The position numbers were made by a program, and so were the translations under genes. From NCBI GenBank assembly GCA_031308135.1, contig JAHLJT010002630.1, forward strand, positions 95,090,141 through 95,154,140: a stretch of 64,000 bases of DNA, read 5' to 3'. Shown one piece after another: positions 22,868-37,800 of the stretch. Origin of the DNA: Acheta domesticus. Taxonomy: Eukaryota; Arthropoda; Insecta; Orthoptera; Gryllidae. The notes below the pieces were generated by a model. It was not told where the DNA came from and made no database searches. It saw only the letters and a list, made by a program, of their open reading frames with translations. Position 1 is the stretch's first letter, and every line of letters begins with the position of its first letter.

Positions 22868-25800
22868 GTGAGTCGCCGGCGCATTCACTCACTCATTCAT
22901 TCACTCACATCATTATTATTAATTTTTTTGTTTTGCGAATTAGCCATCGTTGGGGCCATACGTGCATCCGTCCGGGGCTCAGACTTGATTGTCGGTGTAG
23001 GTGCACGTTAAGTTTCTGTAGGAGAAATCATAATTCTTTTAATGTTGATCACATTTTTATACCCCAGGGTTGTTAGCCCTGAAGGATAAAATGAAATTAT
23101 GATGACGATGAATGATGAAATAGATACATGCAAACATACAGAGGCACACACACAACACAACCGTGCCCGAGGGGGGGGGGCTGTAACCCGCGATCGTTTG
23201 GTCCGAGACCGATACTGCACTATTGTTTTAGCGATCTCGGTCATAGGATCGGCATTTATTATTATTATTATTATTAATTGCGTTTAGGCCATTTATGACC
23301 ACGCTACACGTCATCTTCAGAAACCCGGAGAGACAGGCGTGTGGAATTCAGGTTGGATCAGCGTTGCGCTAGATCCCATTTTTATCCGGCAGGGTTGTTA
23401 GCCCTGGGGGTATGGAAGATGGAATGGTGATGATAATGAGGGGTGAAAGGACGACATACACCCACATACACAAATACATACACCCATGTCCGAAGCGGGA
23501 CTCGAACCCGCGACCATTTGGTCCGACATAATTACGACACTCCTGGGTTACTGATCTCGGCCACGGGGCCGACTTATTATTGTTATTATTATTTTTATAT
23601 TATTATTATTATTGTAACCACCTTGTGTGAGTGGCTTGAATGTGTGTGCAGGAGTCGGTGTGGCTGCTGGGCGGCGGCGGCGACGGCGTGGGGCGCGAGC
23701 GCGCCGAGCGGCTGTTCGCGCAGCGCCACCGCGCGCTGGCCGCCGACTGCCTGCACGCGCACAACGTGTGCCGCGCGCTGCACGGCGCGCCGCCACTCCA
23801 GCTCAGCAAGAAGGTGCACGCCCACGCAACGGCGGCTGCTGCTTACACTGCGATTTTTCTATCTCTGCCCCGCAAGCCCCTATGGCCGCGATGGAATATC
23901 ACACGGCATTTCGCGATTTTCTCCGTCGCGCCGCTAGGAGTCGCGTGATCGCAAGCACTGCTTGATACGGCCGCGATCACGCGATATCTGGCGGCACGCC
24001 CGAGAACGTCGCGAAATACCGAGACATATTCCATTGTGAAGACGGGCCTTGAGTGGCAAAGATAGAAAAATCGCAGTGTAAAGACCAACCGCCACTGCCT
24101 CCAACGGGCAACACAATTCAGCGCCTCGCCATTCTGGATCGAGGTTGCAAGATTGGGCGGAATTCTGCATTTTGGGCAGGAAAACGGCTCTCCCTCGCCG
24201 GTCAAAAATTGACTTCGCGGAACACCGCCCAATGTGTGGAAGTGCATCAAAACATGTGCGGTTTTGGGCGGGTTTTCAGATTACGACGGGAAAAAACCGA
24301 CGTTGACAGTGAGTTTGATGTTTTAATTTTTTTACTTTATACATGATTTTTCATTAATCGTTTGTTAATTCCTTCAAATTTACTTTGAGATGTGAGTAAT
24401 GTTAGTTTTTAGACCTCTAGTGTAGTTCTCTAGTGTATTCTAAAAGTCATAGTGTCGTTGTCGTGCACAAAATAAGTATATACTACTAAGTATATCTCAT
24501 TGTCAGTACTTGCAGTTAATTTTAGAACACATAATTTAAAATTAGTAATCTGTTGGAAGAAAGCTGTCGCTGCCAGCATTTCCCGTGAATCCGTAGTGAA
24601 TAAGCATGCATATGTAAGCATTGCTGTGGTAATATTTTTAAGCGCGGATATTTAAGAGGAGCAATGAGAGTGAAAATGGGGAAAAGCCTTTAGTCTAGTA
24701 ACCTATTAAGTACCAAATTATAGCGCATAGCGCTCATTGTCGTCGCGTTCGTGTGCGTACAGTCATTATTGGAGCCCTCTGGCAGCATGTCTTCGCATCT
24801 TTTAGTGCTAATCAATTGTTGTGTTGCTAAATTATACTACTAGAGCGCTCCAAAGTGCAAAACGTTGGTTATATGAGCATTTTTTCTACAAGGAAAAGCA
24901 TAACCGTTATAATTTAGCTACTAATGCCCCGTCTGTTTCGGTGCGGACCAACCACCGTTTGCTTTACACCGGCCTCTCTCTCCGACATAACCACAGGCAT
25001 ATAGCAGCACAGGCATACACAGTGTCACGCAACAAAAAAAAAAGTGAGATCCCCAATTGGAGATCATGGTACTTAATGGGTTAAGGGTTCTTTCCCATTT
25101 TCACTCTCCTTGCTCCTCTTAAATATCCGCGCTTAAAAAGATTACCACAGAAATGCTTACATATGTATGCTTATTCCCTGCGCCTTAACGGACACACTTC
25201 TTCAAAAAGATTACTAATTTTTTCCAACAACGTTTTACAACCCCAAAAGCCGAATTCCGCCCAATCTTGCCACCTTGATCCAGAACGGCGAGGTGCTGAA
25301 TTGCGTTGTCCTTCGGAGGCAGTGGCGGTTGTTCCTTAAGAGCTCTGAGGCGACGCCTCTCCCCCAGAAAAAACCAACCTCGGGAAAAGTTGCAGAAAGC
25401 GTTCAACTCGCACTAAATCGACTCGTTTAATTTTGTGCAAACCACCAGCGCAATTTTTGAGAACGAATTTAGTTTCAAGTGCCCCATTATGCGAAAGATT
25501 AATGTTTTTGGAATGGGTAGCATCGTAGACTATCGGGAGTCCGTTCGTAGCTAATGCTTGCAAGGCAATGGAAGCCTGAAGAGGAGTGGGGGAAACTGGG
25601 AGTTGTGTGGGGGCAGCGTGCTCCTATTAGGATTTTTTTGGGCAGAGTCCGCGGCTATTAACTAAGCTAGGAATATCGACCCTTTCATGTGATTTAATAA
25701 ATTACTATTTCGATTGCAGGGAATTTTTTTAAACTCTCTTATTTTTGCGTGTGCACAATTCCATCTTCCGTTGTCAACGTGAATGTTGTCTTAGACAAGG

Positions 25801-28800
25801 ATTAAAATCCTTATACGTGCAAGTCGGTTGTACTCTGCATGTCATAGTTTTCCTTCTTCAAGGAATATTTTGAAGAGGTAACGTATGTTAGTTCGGACAA
25901 ACACGCCGCCCCTCCTAATTTGCAACCCATAGGCCGCCACTGACGCCACGCCCAGCCTCTTCAAAGCACAAGGGGAAATTCCCAACAAAATGCCGAGAAA
26001 GAAATTGTCACCGCTCAGAAGTGGGTTGGACCAAGGTCCAAGCTCTCATCAAGGCATCGAAACACTTAGTCGGTTTCTTGGGTTTCTCGGTGATACTGAA
26101 TCGGTTTTCATGGCTCACGCAGTTATAATAATAAACAAATATATTTAAACTATTCATATATACAACTTGCACACACAATTCTGCCCCGCTGCTAGGTGTG
26201 CCAACTGAAACGTTTTCTATTTTGCTGTAATTTAGTAAAAGGATTTAAAAAAAACAATTTCCTTACGCCTTGCAACGAATTTGCTGTTTTAATAAATTTA
26301 TTTAAAAGTTTGAGTCCGCGAAGCCTCTCTCACACGGAAAACGGGATGCCTGTTATCTATTTTGGGAACTGGACAAGTAAATTATTTTTCTTTTGCTCAC
26401 CATTAAATAAAACATCAGATTTTCAAATTAATCGTTGCCGCCGCAAGTGCCAATGCAACTTTGTTGATTGAACTTCAAAATCCTTACCTAGCCTTCTTGT
26501 CATTTCTCCTGGCTAATACATAACACATTTCATGGACGCATGTATGTAACCCTTCAAAAACAATATTCACATTCACACATAACTTTGCACAGAAACTCGT
26601 TCATACCAGCGTGCATTCATTTCCCCCTTATTTTAATGGCCATTTACGTCTAAAACTTTAACATTTCCCCACTGTTAACATTCTTAGTCTTTTTATATCG
26701 TCAAGTTGAAATAGAAATTTTAAAAGTGTGCACTTCTCTTGTCGATGATCGTCATTGGCTCTATCAAATAAATTAGACTGCACGTCCAACCCAAACCAAT
26801 AAACTCGAAACTCTCTGCAAATCCTTTTACTATTACCTTTCTCCCAACACCTATATCAGTGTTGTCAAGGTCGATGCCACGAGCGGAAGTCCGTGGTACG
26901 CGTGCCACGACGAAATCGCCCCTCCATGCGGTTCATCACCCCGCCACCAGACACAACGCCATCCCTATTGTGAAACGGCGGGGTTACTACTTCTCGTAAT
27001 AGTTCCCTTTTCTGACGCCAGTTGCGTAGAGAAGCTTGTGGCGTGCTACGGTGCCACGACGCGTGCCACTGCCGCCAGTAGAAGACCTTGACATCACTGA
27101 CATATACTTCCTGGAGGGGCTATCGGGTGCGAGCATATCAAATAGCGGCGTCCGTTCAGGTTGCACTGCACAGCTACACTCTGAATCCAAGGCTACTAAT
27201 TCAGATGTTGCGTGTGGCGCTCCGCAGCTGTGCAGGCATAGCAAGGCGTGGGCGTACTACCTGGCGCAAATCGGGCAGATGGAGAGCCGCTACAACAGCC
27301 CCTTCGGAGAGAACCTGTTCCTCGTGTGGCCCACCCGCGCAGACTACGTGGTGAAGGGCAGCGAGCCCGTCGACCACTGGTACAGCGGCATCCGCGACTA
27401 CTCCTTCGGCTGCGAGCCCAGGAACCTGCTGTGCCGTGAGTGCGATCGAGCGCCTGAAGGACAATATCCAATTAACACAACGTCCACTGCAAAAATGTCC
27501 ACTGTAAAAATATCCACTGTAAAAATGTCCACTTCGTAATGTCCTCTGCATAAAGTCCAATAAAGATAATGGCCACAGCAAAAATGTTCACTGTAAAAAT
27601 GTCCACTGCAAAAATGTCCACTTCGTAATGTCCTCTGCATAAAGTCCAATAAACGTAATGGCCACAGCAAAAATGTCCACTGTAAAAATGTCCACTGCAA
27701 AAATGTCCACTTCGTAATGTCCTCTGCATATAGTCGAATAAACGTAATGTCCACAGCAGAAATAAGTATTAGCCACCCATAAATAATAAATAGATGTATG
27801 TCGCAAATCAATGGCAAATTGAAGCAATAGTAAGCAGATACGAAGATGATTAGAACAACAACCAAGTTCAACGTGCCCTTCAACTGCTTCTTTTCTTTCT
27901 TTTTCTTCATTTCTTATTTTTCCTTCAACTTCCATTCCTTTCTTATCATTCTTTCGTTTTATATTTCTTCTTATACTGTTCTTCCTTTCCATCCACTTTC
28001 CCAAAGCTCTGATCGAGAGATCCTAGAGCGCGAATCCCGACGGTGGCAGGATTTTCGCCACTAGCTAATTGTCGAATTCAGCCGCTGTCCTAACGATGAT
28101 TCTAGCGGCCGGCTTCTCTGATTGGTGGTTTCTCCGATCAACACCAAGCGAATGCCGAGTCACGGATCGCGCGCAAGCTATCCTTCCTCTTTTTTGCCCG
28201 ATCCACACCCCTTACACACACACGAGTACTCTTGCATGCCTACACTACCACACATGCCAGGAGACCCGTCGAAAACTTAGAGCTTTTGCCGGCTGGGACG
28301 GTGCCCCGCTAATGGGAGATACCTGGTTGCGTGAAACCCCGTAAGCTGACGCGTAGGTCGGCGCCGGATCTCACCATACCGAAAAAGAACGGTAATAAAC
28401 ACAAAAATGCTTTCAATATGTTTTATTTCCCCTTATGTAGCTGCAATATTACAGACAGGGACGTTGATTAACCGAAACGTCAAAAATCCGAACTTATATT
28501 TTCTCTGAATAATTATATTTTTTACTTAGGTACCACATACTCGTATTATACGTATTCACTTTCCTTTGTAATACTGAATATTGATAATGATCACCGATAT
28601 GATTGACAGTGATAAAATATTAATGAGATATTGTACTATAGACAATCATCAGACTTCAGTGAATGTTGCGAAAACCTACAAAAAAATGCTTAAGAACTCG
28701 GAATGTTTATTATTAGCAGAAAAACACTTTTCATCACCTTTAATTGCAGAGGACTAACGGTACATTGTCAAACAACCGATCGTAAAAGCTTAACAGCTGT

Positions 28801-31800
28801 CACTCTCTCGGAATGTTCAATGTTGGCAGAAAACCCATCGTCTTTTACTATTATGTTCGGTTATCCGAATTATCGATTATACGAAGTACATCTGGAGTTC
28901 GGATAATCAGTAAGTACAATCAGTAAGTAAGTACAATCAGTAAGTACATCATTAGTTCGGATAATCAACGTCCCCCTGCACTATAACGTATATATACTAA
29001 AGAATATGATATAAATAGATATAAACACGATAAATAGTAGTTTTGTGTACTTAAACTTCCTTTACTATATTTTTAATAAAAATCGGTTAACAGCCGTTTT
29101 GTTTTTTGTGTCAAAACACCTCTTTTTTATTTGTGACTGAAGTTTCTTACAAATAGGTAATTATTCTGAACACTATTAAAGAAAAAGGGAATCCGGAACG
29201 GACGGAGATGCAAGCGGATAACCCTTCCGTGGATAATTGAGAGTTAACTGTGTTCTAGTATTGATGTCAGAGACCTTACCCGGACATAAGTGTGCGTGTG
29301 TGTGTAACAACGACAGGGTTGTGTGATATGTGTGTGGCAGTGCACTTCACGCAGATGGTGTGGCGCGCCACGCGGCGGCTGGGGGTGGGCGTGGCGCGCG
29401 CGGCGGACGGCAAGGTGTTCGTCGTGGCCAACTACGCCCCGCGCGGGAACCTCATGGGCCACTTCGTCTACCAGGTGCCTCGCCATCACACCCTGCGTCC
29501 CACCACGACGTTTCCCCTCCCTCCCCGTCCCACCCCGTCCCCTCTGCCCTTCCCATCCCTCCCCTTCCCCCAATCCCTCCTCCTCCCTCTCTACCACAAC
29601 CCTCCCCGTCCCACTCTGTCCCTCCCCATCGCTACCCTTCCCGAACCGCCGTGCTCCGTCCCATCCTGCCCCGGCCCGCCCCTTCCCGCCGCGCCCCGTC
29701 CCGCCATCACACCCCCGGCCCAACAATTTTCCTCATCCCCCTCCGTCCCAGCGCGTCCCACCCTGCCCCACACCCGTTCATCCCGTACCTCCGCGTCGCA
29801 CCGCGACACTCCACCACTACCCTCCCCGTCCCATTCCCTCTCCGCCCCCCATCCCATCCCGTCCCACCCTGCCCCACTAAGTCCCTCCCCGTCCCACCCG
29901 TTCCCTCTCTGCCCCACCACGTCCCTCCCCGTCCCATCCTATCCCTCCCCGTAACTCCCCGTCCCCTTTTCCCGCCACCACACTCCTCGTTCCATCACGT
30001 CGCTCTCCGTACCACCACGTCACTTCCCGTCCCAGCCTGTTCCATGCCTCACAACCTTCCCTCCCCCTTCCCCGTTTTCTGCGAAATATTTAATTCCTTA
30101 ATTTGCAAATAATTTATAAATATTCTACTCCTGCTTCAGCAGTAGCATTTATTAAAACATTCATAATAAATGATCCATTACTAATGAAAAATGCTAGGTT
30201 TATGACATTGATAAAATACTTAATTTTTATGAAGGTTTAAATTCTAAATAAGGTTATAATTTTATTTTAAATTCAAACAGTTTAAATTAGTGCTCTTTTT
30301 CATTTTCCCAAGCCTTCAGAGTTGTCATTCCCTCATAAAAACGTTCGTTAATGAGGCCATAAAATCCCACTTGTGGTCTCAATTGTTCAGGTAATTGTTA
30401 ACAAGTTTGCATTTATAGATTCGTGATTTTCATAATACTAATAACGTTTTATTTAACATGCTCCCTGTTTTTTAAAGTTTTACTATATTTTTAAGAAACC
30501 TGGTTTTGGTAGTTTTTTTAAAGACTCCAATTAGGGTGGAAACGTTAAACTCTTAACAAATTCTTTGAAAAACATTGTAGTGTCTCGTTTTAAAAAGATA
30601 TTCAGCAGACTGCTACAAATCTACGAGATAACGAACGTTAACATATTCTTTATAATTGTATTTATAGTTTTTCAAGGAAGTACTTCACTATGATGGAACA
30701 AATGAAGATAAATCTTCATACAACTGAATACTGACTTATTGTTTTTCTACCTTTTCTCGGAAAAACAGGAAATTTTACACAGCAGAAGTTCCATAATTTG
30801 TTTATTCAATATCAAGTAATTTTCAAAATTTACCATTAATAGCCTTCGCGCAATTTAAAAAATATTGAAAATAAAATTAAAAACCATATAGGTAAAGTAA
30901 CAATGGCTAAACTTTCCCCCCTCGGCAGGTCCAAGAGACACTGAATACCAGTAGACAGGAATATCTTCTGTTGGTTCTTAAAAATATATTAAAAATATAT
31001 AAAAAAATATCAGTAAGGCAAGAAAGTAAAAAAACAGTAAGTTTACTTGTGCGCCCGAGACTTGTACGTCGGGCTTTTTGCGCCAGAAATCATTAAAACC
31101 AGTTACCGCGCGTTACAAGATTTTATTGTTTCCCTAATTTTAATCATTCAGATCTATTTACTTATTAATTTTTTGTTAACTTGACTCGGTTAGTCTTTTC
31201 ATATTTCCCTCCCATAATTCGCTGGGTAATAAAACATTAAGCGTCATTCAACTGTTTTCAAATTTCCCTCATAACCACAATCCTGACGATCCAAGTAAAT
31301 TAGTCAGTGAATATAAAAAATATATAATATATCGATATATAATATCGATATAATATAATATATCGACCTCTGTATCGAAGATCATAACAAACATCATTAA
31401 CGTGCGTATCATTAAAAGAGAATGTGTGTAATGTTATCTTTTACTTGCTAGGGAACAATAAATAATCCAACGTGTCCTGTGTAGAACGGCGCGCGCTGCC
31501 GGGAATAATCCGGAGGGCGGGCGGGCGCAGGTGTCGCCGGCGGGCGGCTTCCCGGAGGACAGCGCGGCGGCGGAGGACGAGGCGTGCGCGGGCAGGCCGG
31601 CCTCCGCGCCGCAGCACGAGGGCCTGCTGCTGCACAACGAGCTGCGCCGCCGGCACAACGTGCCGCTGCTCTCCCTCAGCGCCACCGTACGACTCGCCTC
31701 ACTCCAGTCATTCATTCATTAATTCATTCATTTCATTCATTCATTCATTCATTCATTTATCAACGTGCCGCTGCTCTCCCTCAGCGCCACCGTACGACTC

Positions 31801-34800
31801 GCCTCACTCCGGTCATTCGTTCATTAATTCACTCATTTCATTCATTCACTCATTCATTTATCAACGTCCCGCTGCTCTCCCTCAGCGCTACCGTACGACA
31901 CGCCCCCACTTCGGTCATTCGTTCGTTCATTCATTCACACGTTCATTTATCAACGTCCCGCTGCTCTCGTTCAGCGCTATCATACGATACACCCTCACTC
32001 CGGTCATTCGCTCATTCATTCACTCGTTAATTTATGAACGTCCCGCTGCTCTCTCTCAGCGCCACCATACGACTCAACCTCGCTCCACTCATTCGTTCGA
32101 GCACTCATTCATTTATAAACGTCCGGCTGCTCTCGCTCAGCGCCACCGTACGACTCACCTTTTCCCCATTCTTTCATTCACTCACGATCATTTATCAACG
32201 CCCCGCTGCTCCCTCTCAGCCCCACCGTACCACACACCTTCTCTCCATTCATTCCACAACATCCCGCCGCTCTCCCTCAACGCCATCGTACGACACACCT
32301 CTCTATTAATTCATTCATCAACGTCCCGTTGCTCTCATTGAGTACACACCTTACAATACACCACTTCATTTATTCATTCATTAATGTCCCGCCCCTCTGC
32401 CTCAGCGCCACAGTACGTTACACCTTCTCTCCATTCATCCATCATTCATTAACGTCCCGCTGCACTGACCGTATGACACACCCCTCTTTTGATTGATTTA
32501 TTCATCCATTCATTCATCAACGTCCCGCTGCTCTCCCTCAGCGCCACCGTACGACACACCTCTTCATTCATCATTCACCATTGAGTGTTACCGGGCTTGT
32601 CAACTGCTAAGGTCCTTACCCCCTAACGGTAATGCATATTCTTTAATACCGGAGGTGGCTGTGCTCCTCTGCCACATGATCGTGAGACCCGGCACCGACT
32701 TACAATTTGCCTTCCGGGATTTACCCATCCCGATATCTCCCGCCTACGGGGTACCACCTCAGTTGGGTCAAGGTCTAATCTCCCGACTGGTCTCCTGACA
32801 TGTGAGGAAGTATAGTGAACGTAACTATAGTGAATGTTGGAGTAGTAGACTAACCAACGGGCCACGGACCGCGCGCGATCTTTCCTTCCTCTTCCTTGTC
32901 CTCTCCTCACCCTTTGCACACACAATTACACCAACATGCACTACACTACCGCACATTCTGGGAGACCGGTCGGGGTTTTGAGCTTGTTCCGGCTGGGGCG
33001 ATGCCCAGGTATATATCTGGTTGGGGGAAACCTCCCTAGCCGACGGTAGGTCGGCACCGTATCTCCCCATCCAGAGGGGGAAGATCACCGCCACCTCCCG
33101 AAAAAAAGCATTACACTTACGGGACTAATGACAGTAGTTGACGCGTCCGGAATCACTAATAATCAATCAAACGAAATAATAGGGATTTTGTGAATGTCAT
33201 AGCAGAGAACAGTATCGACCTTCCGCGCGTGCGCAGATGCACTAAAGTGATACGAAACTTAAAAGTGCGCATGCGCAGAAGATCGATGGTGCTTGAACGT
33301 TCGAGGGTGCACAAACTCCCTATTCATGGAACGAAGAGCGAATATACTTCAGTTTTTCTTTCTTGGCGCACGGGGGTGTATCATCAAAATGGAATATCTC
33401 ACCGTATTTCGCGTCGTTCTCGGTTGTGCCGCTACGAGTCGCACGATCGCCAGCACTGCACAATACTGTTGCGATCATGCAACTCCTAGCGACACAACCG
33501 AGGTGTCATCAAAATGGAATATCTCACGGTATTTCGAGTCGTTCTCGGTTGTGCCGCTAGGAGTCGCACGATCGCCAGCACCGCTCGATACAGTCGCGAT
33601 CAGGGAACTTCTAGCGGCACGATCGAGAACGACGCGAAATACCGTGAGATATTCCATTCTGATGACACCCCCCCAAGCGCCAACAAAGAAAAACCGAAGT
33701 ACAGCAGGGGTGGGGTGGTGCGGTGCGCAGCTGAGCCGGCACGCGAAGGCGTGGGCGCGCGTGCTGGCGGACGAGGACCGGCACGCGTACACGGTGGACA
33801 ACCCGCTGGGCGAGAACGTGTTCTCGTTCGTGTCGAGCGACGCGCACACGCGCCAGCGCGTGGGCGTGCGCAACGCCCTGGACGCGTGGTACGCCGAGGG
33901 CCGCCTCTTCGACCACGGCCACGAGCCCCTCGACACCAAGGCTCGTCAGTATCTCGTTTCCATTGTGTTTGTGCATCGCATTTCTATTGTGGTTGTATCG
34001 TACTTGTACTGTGTTTGTATTGCTTTTGTACTGTACATGTATTGCGTTTGTAGTGTACATGTATTGCGTATGTATCGTATTTGTATTGCGTTTGTATAGT
34101 ATTTGTGCCTCGTTTCCATTGTGGGTGTGTATCGCATTTCTATTGTGTTTGTATCGCACTTGTATTGTATTTGTAATGCGTTTGTACTGTATATGTATTG
34201 CGTTTGTATTGTATTTGTATTGCGTTTGTATAGTATTTGTATCTCATTTCCATTGTGTGTGTATCGCATTTCTATTGAGTTTGTATCGTAATTGTGTTTG
34301 TATTGCGTTTGTACTGTATATGTATTGCGTTTGTATTGTATTTGTATCTCGTTTGTATTGTATGTAATGAATTTTTAACGCGTTTGTCTTGATTTTGTAT
34401 CGTACCATATTGTATTCTATTTGTGTTTTATTTTGTTTATATGGAGGCGTAATTTTAATAATGATACAACTCCATTTATACTCGTTTTGAGATTTTAAGC
34501 CGCAAAGTTAAACGATTATGAAAAAATAGGGAATTGAAATAGAACAAAAATTGAATGTTCTCTGTTCTTATAATGCAGAACTTTGTTTGTCTGCAAATTT
34601 GATGAATAAAAATACTGCCTGTATCTCAGAATATAGAGTAGTAAAGGAGGTGTACCACTATAAAAAGTAGCTTGTCGTGCCAAATGCCTCGATATGGGAG
34701 GTGGACTTTTAAAGAAAAAATTTAAATGAAACAAATTTATTTCTTGAAGCAGATTAAATACGAATTTTAATGTCGCTATTTTACATACACTCCTGTCTCA

Positions 34801-37800
34801 TCAGACACATTCAGTCTTCCTCATCTTCAAGTTGTTCTAATCCTTTTCTGAGCCTCAGCTTTTCTGAAATGAAGCTCCTTTTCCAAGACTAAGTCGCCTT
34901 TCTGTTTATGATCAGAGGCAGATTCAATTTTGAAAAATAATTTATAACAGAAACTGCACGTATCCTTACGTGTAGAATGAGAGGAGAGATCAAAGTTATC
35001 TTTAAAAACTTTACTATTAGAAATCTGGATCAAGATCTTCATCATCAATATCGCTGCTGTCGCTACAACTCTCTCTCTCGCAAAACTCCCATCAGGAGTC
35101 ACTTTGAACTCAATGGAGTTGCACCACTATCAAAATAAACTTAATGCGATCTCCAGTAATTTGCTTGCATTGTGATGCGGTCTGTTGGTCAAAGCAGAGA
35201 CCAACTTCAGAGATCAACTTTGCACCACTTCGTGAATAAGTGTAACCCATTTTCGCGGATATGAAAATGAAGTTAACTCCATTTGTCTAAAAAGTATTAA
35301 AATAACGCCTATTAAAATAATAAAATAAAATAAAGTAAACGTAAAAATAAAATAAAATATAATAAAAATAACGCCCTATTAAAATAACGCCTCTATATTG
35401 AGTCTGGATTGTTTTTACTGTGTTTGTACTGCATCTTTATTGTAAACAGCAGAATCTATGTGTTGGTTACGGGAGGAGAGACCTAAAACTTTACATTATT
35501 TAGTCTTTAATTATGTGTTTCGAAAGTAAATCTGGTCATCTTTTAACAAAAATCTTACGTTTTCCATGTTTAGTTCAACAAAAGTTTTAAAATTCTTTCT
35601 ACCCATCACATCTTCTTTAAATTAAAATTGATAATTCGTTTCTGGTAGAGCAGCATTCGACGCTGCTTCTAATGAGGTCGCGATGTTGCATAACACGAAT
35701 GGAAGATCTGCGCTGCCAACTCCGCAAGAGGACTTTGACTTCAAACGCTTGCATTCATCGCAGTGCTTTCATTCAACTCTCTTGTCTTATCATCGCCCAG
35801 ATGTGTTTTACACCGCACAGCACTGTCATCACACCACGTTCTTTGTAACATAATTCACGTTATTAATTGTGCCCATGACCACGATTGCAATTATTTTGTA
35901 TCAATGGAAATTGCCTCATTACTATTCCGGCGTAGCTGAAGGACGGTCTGGCGAAGTTTCGTTTTCACAACAAAGGTGGGAAATCTGAACGCCAAAGGGT
36001 GGCATCGGAAAACTGTTCCGAAAAGTATCTATTTATAAAAATAAAAGCTTAACTATTACAATAAGCATGTTTTTGAAATCGTCCTCTTAAGTATTTCCAA
36101 ACAAATAAAAATGTTGTGTGTGTTTCCTTTTAAAAAATCAAAGTCGACCATACATTTTCGTAATAACACATAGGAAAAGACAAAATATAAAGTACCTATG
36201 TGGATTGCGTCTATAGCATCGTCTTCGCAAAAGGTATCTTTTTATATTTTCTGGATAAGAAGATAAAAGGGATGCTATGATTTAGTTAGATCGTCCTGGA
36301 AGATTAATTGAAGTAAATTTATACACGGATAATTTTAAACCCTACAGAATTATACCAAATTTGACATATTTTACTATTTGGAATGAATAAAATGTGTAAG
36401 AATCAATCGTAGCTTTGGTGCAGACTGTGTGGGATACCACTGAATCTTTATCTTGTTTCCCTTATTTTGTATTTATATATTTATTTACGTCAAAAACAGT
36501 TAAAAACTGTGTGTGACGAGCTATGGGGAGAAGTGAAATTTGTGCACGTTTTCATAATTCTGTGATCTCTATCCTAAACCATATTCTAGTCGAATTTTGA
36601 ATACAGAAAAAGAGCGTTTTTTTTTCAAGTTTTGTTGACAAAATATTCGCTCCTCTATAATCAAATATATTTTCAAAGGTAAATTAGCTATAAATTTCTG
36701 CCCTTAACCCGCATCATGTTCTTCATGAAAGAATAATACTTTTTTTCCGCGATAATATGGAAAACAATAATTTGAATAACTATATTTCCCACTGAAATTC
36801 AGAAGACGTGCACAAAAAATGAAGTTATATTTATGAAGTATCTAACCTACTCTTTTTTTTTTACAGTAGCTAGATCGAATTCAACCAGTCTGATGGGGAA
36901 TTCAATCTGACGGCTGCTTTTCGTGGTTTCTCTGATAAGTACCAGGCGAGCAGTACCGGAGCAAGCGGAGCACGGACCACTCGCAATATTTCCACTCTCC
37001 TCTTATAAACACTTACACGCACTATACAACCACACATGTCAGGGGACCAGTGGGAAGCTTAGAGCGTATCCAGCCTGGCACGGCGCCTCACTGATGGAAG
37101 ATATCTTGATAGGGAAAACCCGCAAGCCGATGTGTAGGTCGGCGCCGGATTTTACTATTCACCGGGGGCAAGGACACCGCCACCTCTCTTGATAAAGCGT
37201 GCACTACAGGAGAAGACGGTGAAGAGGACTATAATTCTAGCGGCCTGCTGCTACACTAGGAAGTTTTTCGTGGTGTCTCTAATCAGTGCCAGGCGAATGT
37301 GCGAGAACTACCCTAACAAACGATTTACTCACATATTTTGAGCATTATTCTTATTTTAGTACTTTTTTTTTACTCTGCTACATGTGAAATCAATTGTGAG
37401 ATTGTTTTGTGAAACAAAACTATTTCGAGAAATCATATCTGAAAAAAAATCATCTTATCGTTTTCAAATACGCGATCTCCAGAAATGTCCATGAAGTGGC
37501 CTTTTTCTCCGCAATGGCAGTCTTTTTTCGTTACACCTTTTCTTAGTTGTGCCCTATCCATATACACGTTATTGAAATCGTATGCAAACACCCTTGAAAG
37601 GCGGAAATGTCGAACAAGAAGAAATAATTATTTTTTAAACCTCTCTCAATAATTACATTAATTCTCAACAATTCAGAGCAGATGAATCAACTAATTTGGA
37701 CGTCCACTTGAAATCGTCCTCTTACGTCTTTACGAACAAATAAAAATGTTGTGTGTGTTTCCTTTAAAAAATCAAAGTCGACCATACATTTTCGTAATAA

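Noticed and set aside
27398..28004. Long minus-strand frames of up to 170 codons over 27.4-28.0 kb
   Set aside because: They read through the 89-bp minisatellite; the repeated W-T-F-L-Q-W pattern is repeat-encoded and lacks start, splice or family support.
29292..30112. Overlapping plus and minus frames of 109-260 codons at 29.3-30.1 kb
   Set aside because: Apart from the true CAP exon 4 at 29,341-29,474 they come from the polypyrimidine tract, which has no stops in several frames.
31434..31715. Minus-strand frames opposite CAP exon 5
   Set aside because: Shadow of the plus-strand exon, whose acceptor, donor and phase fit the CAP gene.
33963..34367. 134-codon plus frame and opposite minus frames rich in C, I, V, Y
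   Set aside because: Encoded by the TTTGTATTG array behind CAP exon 6.
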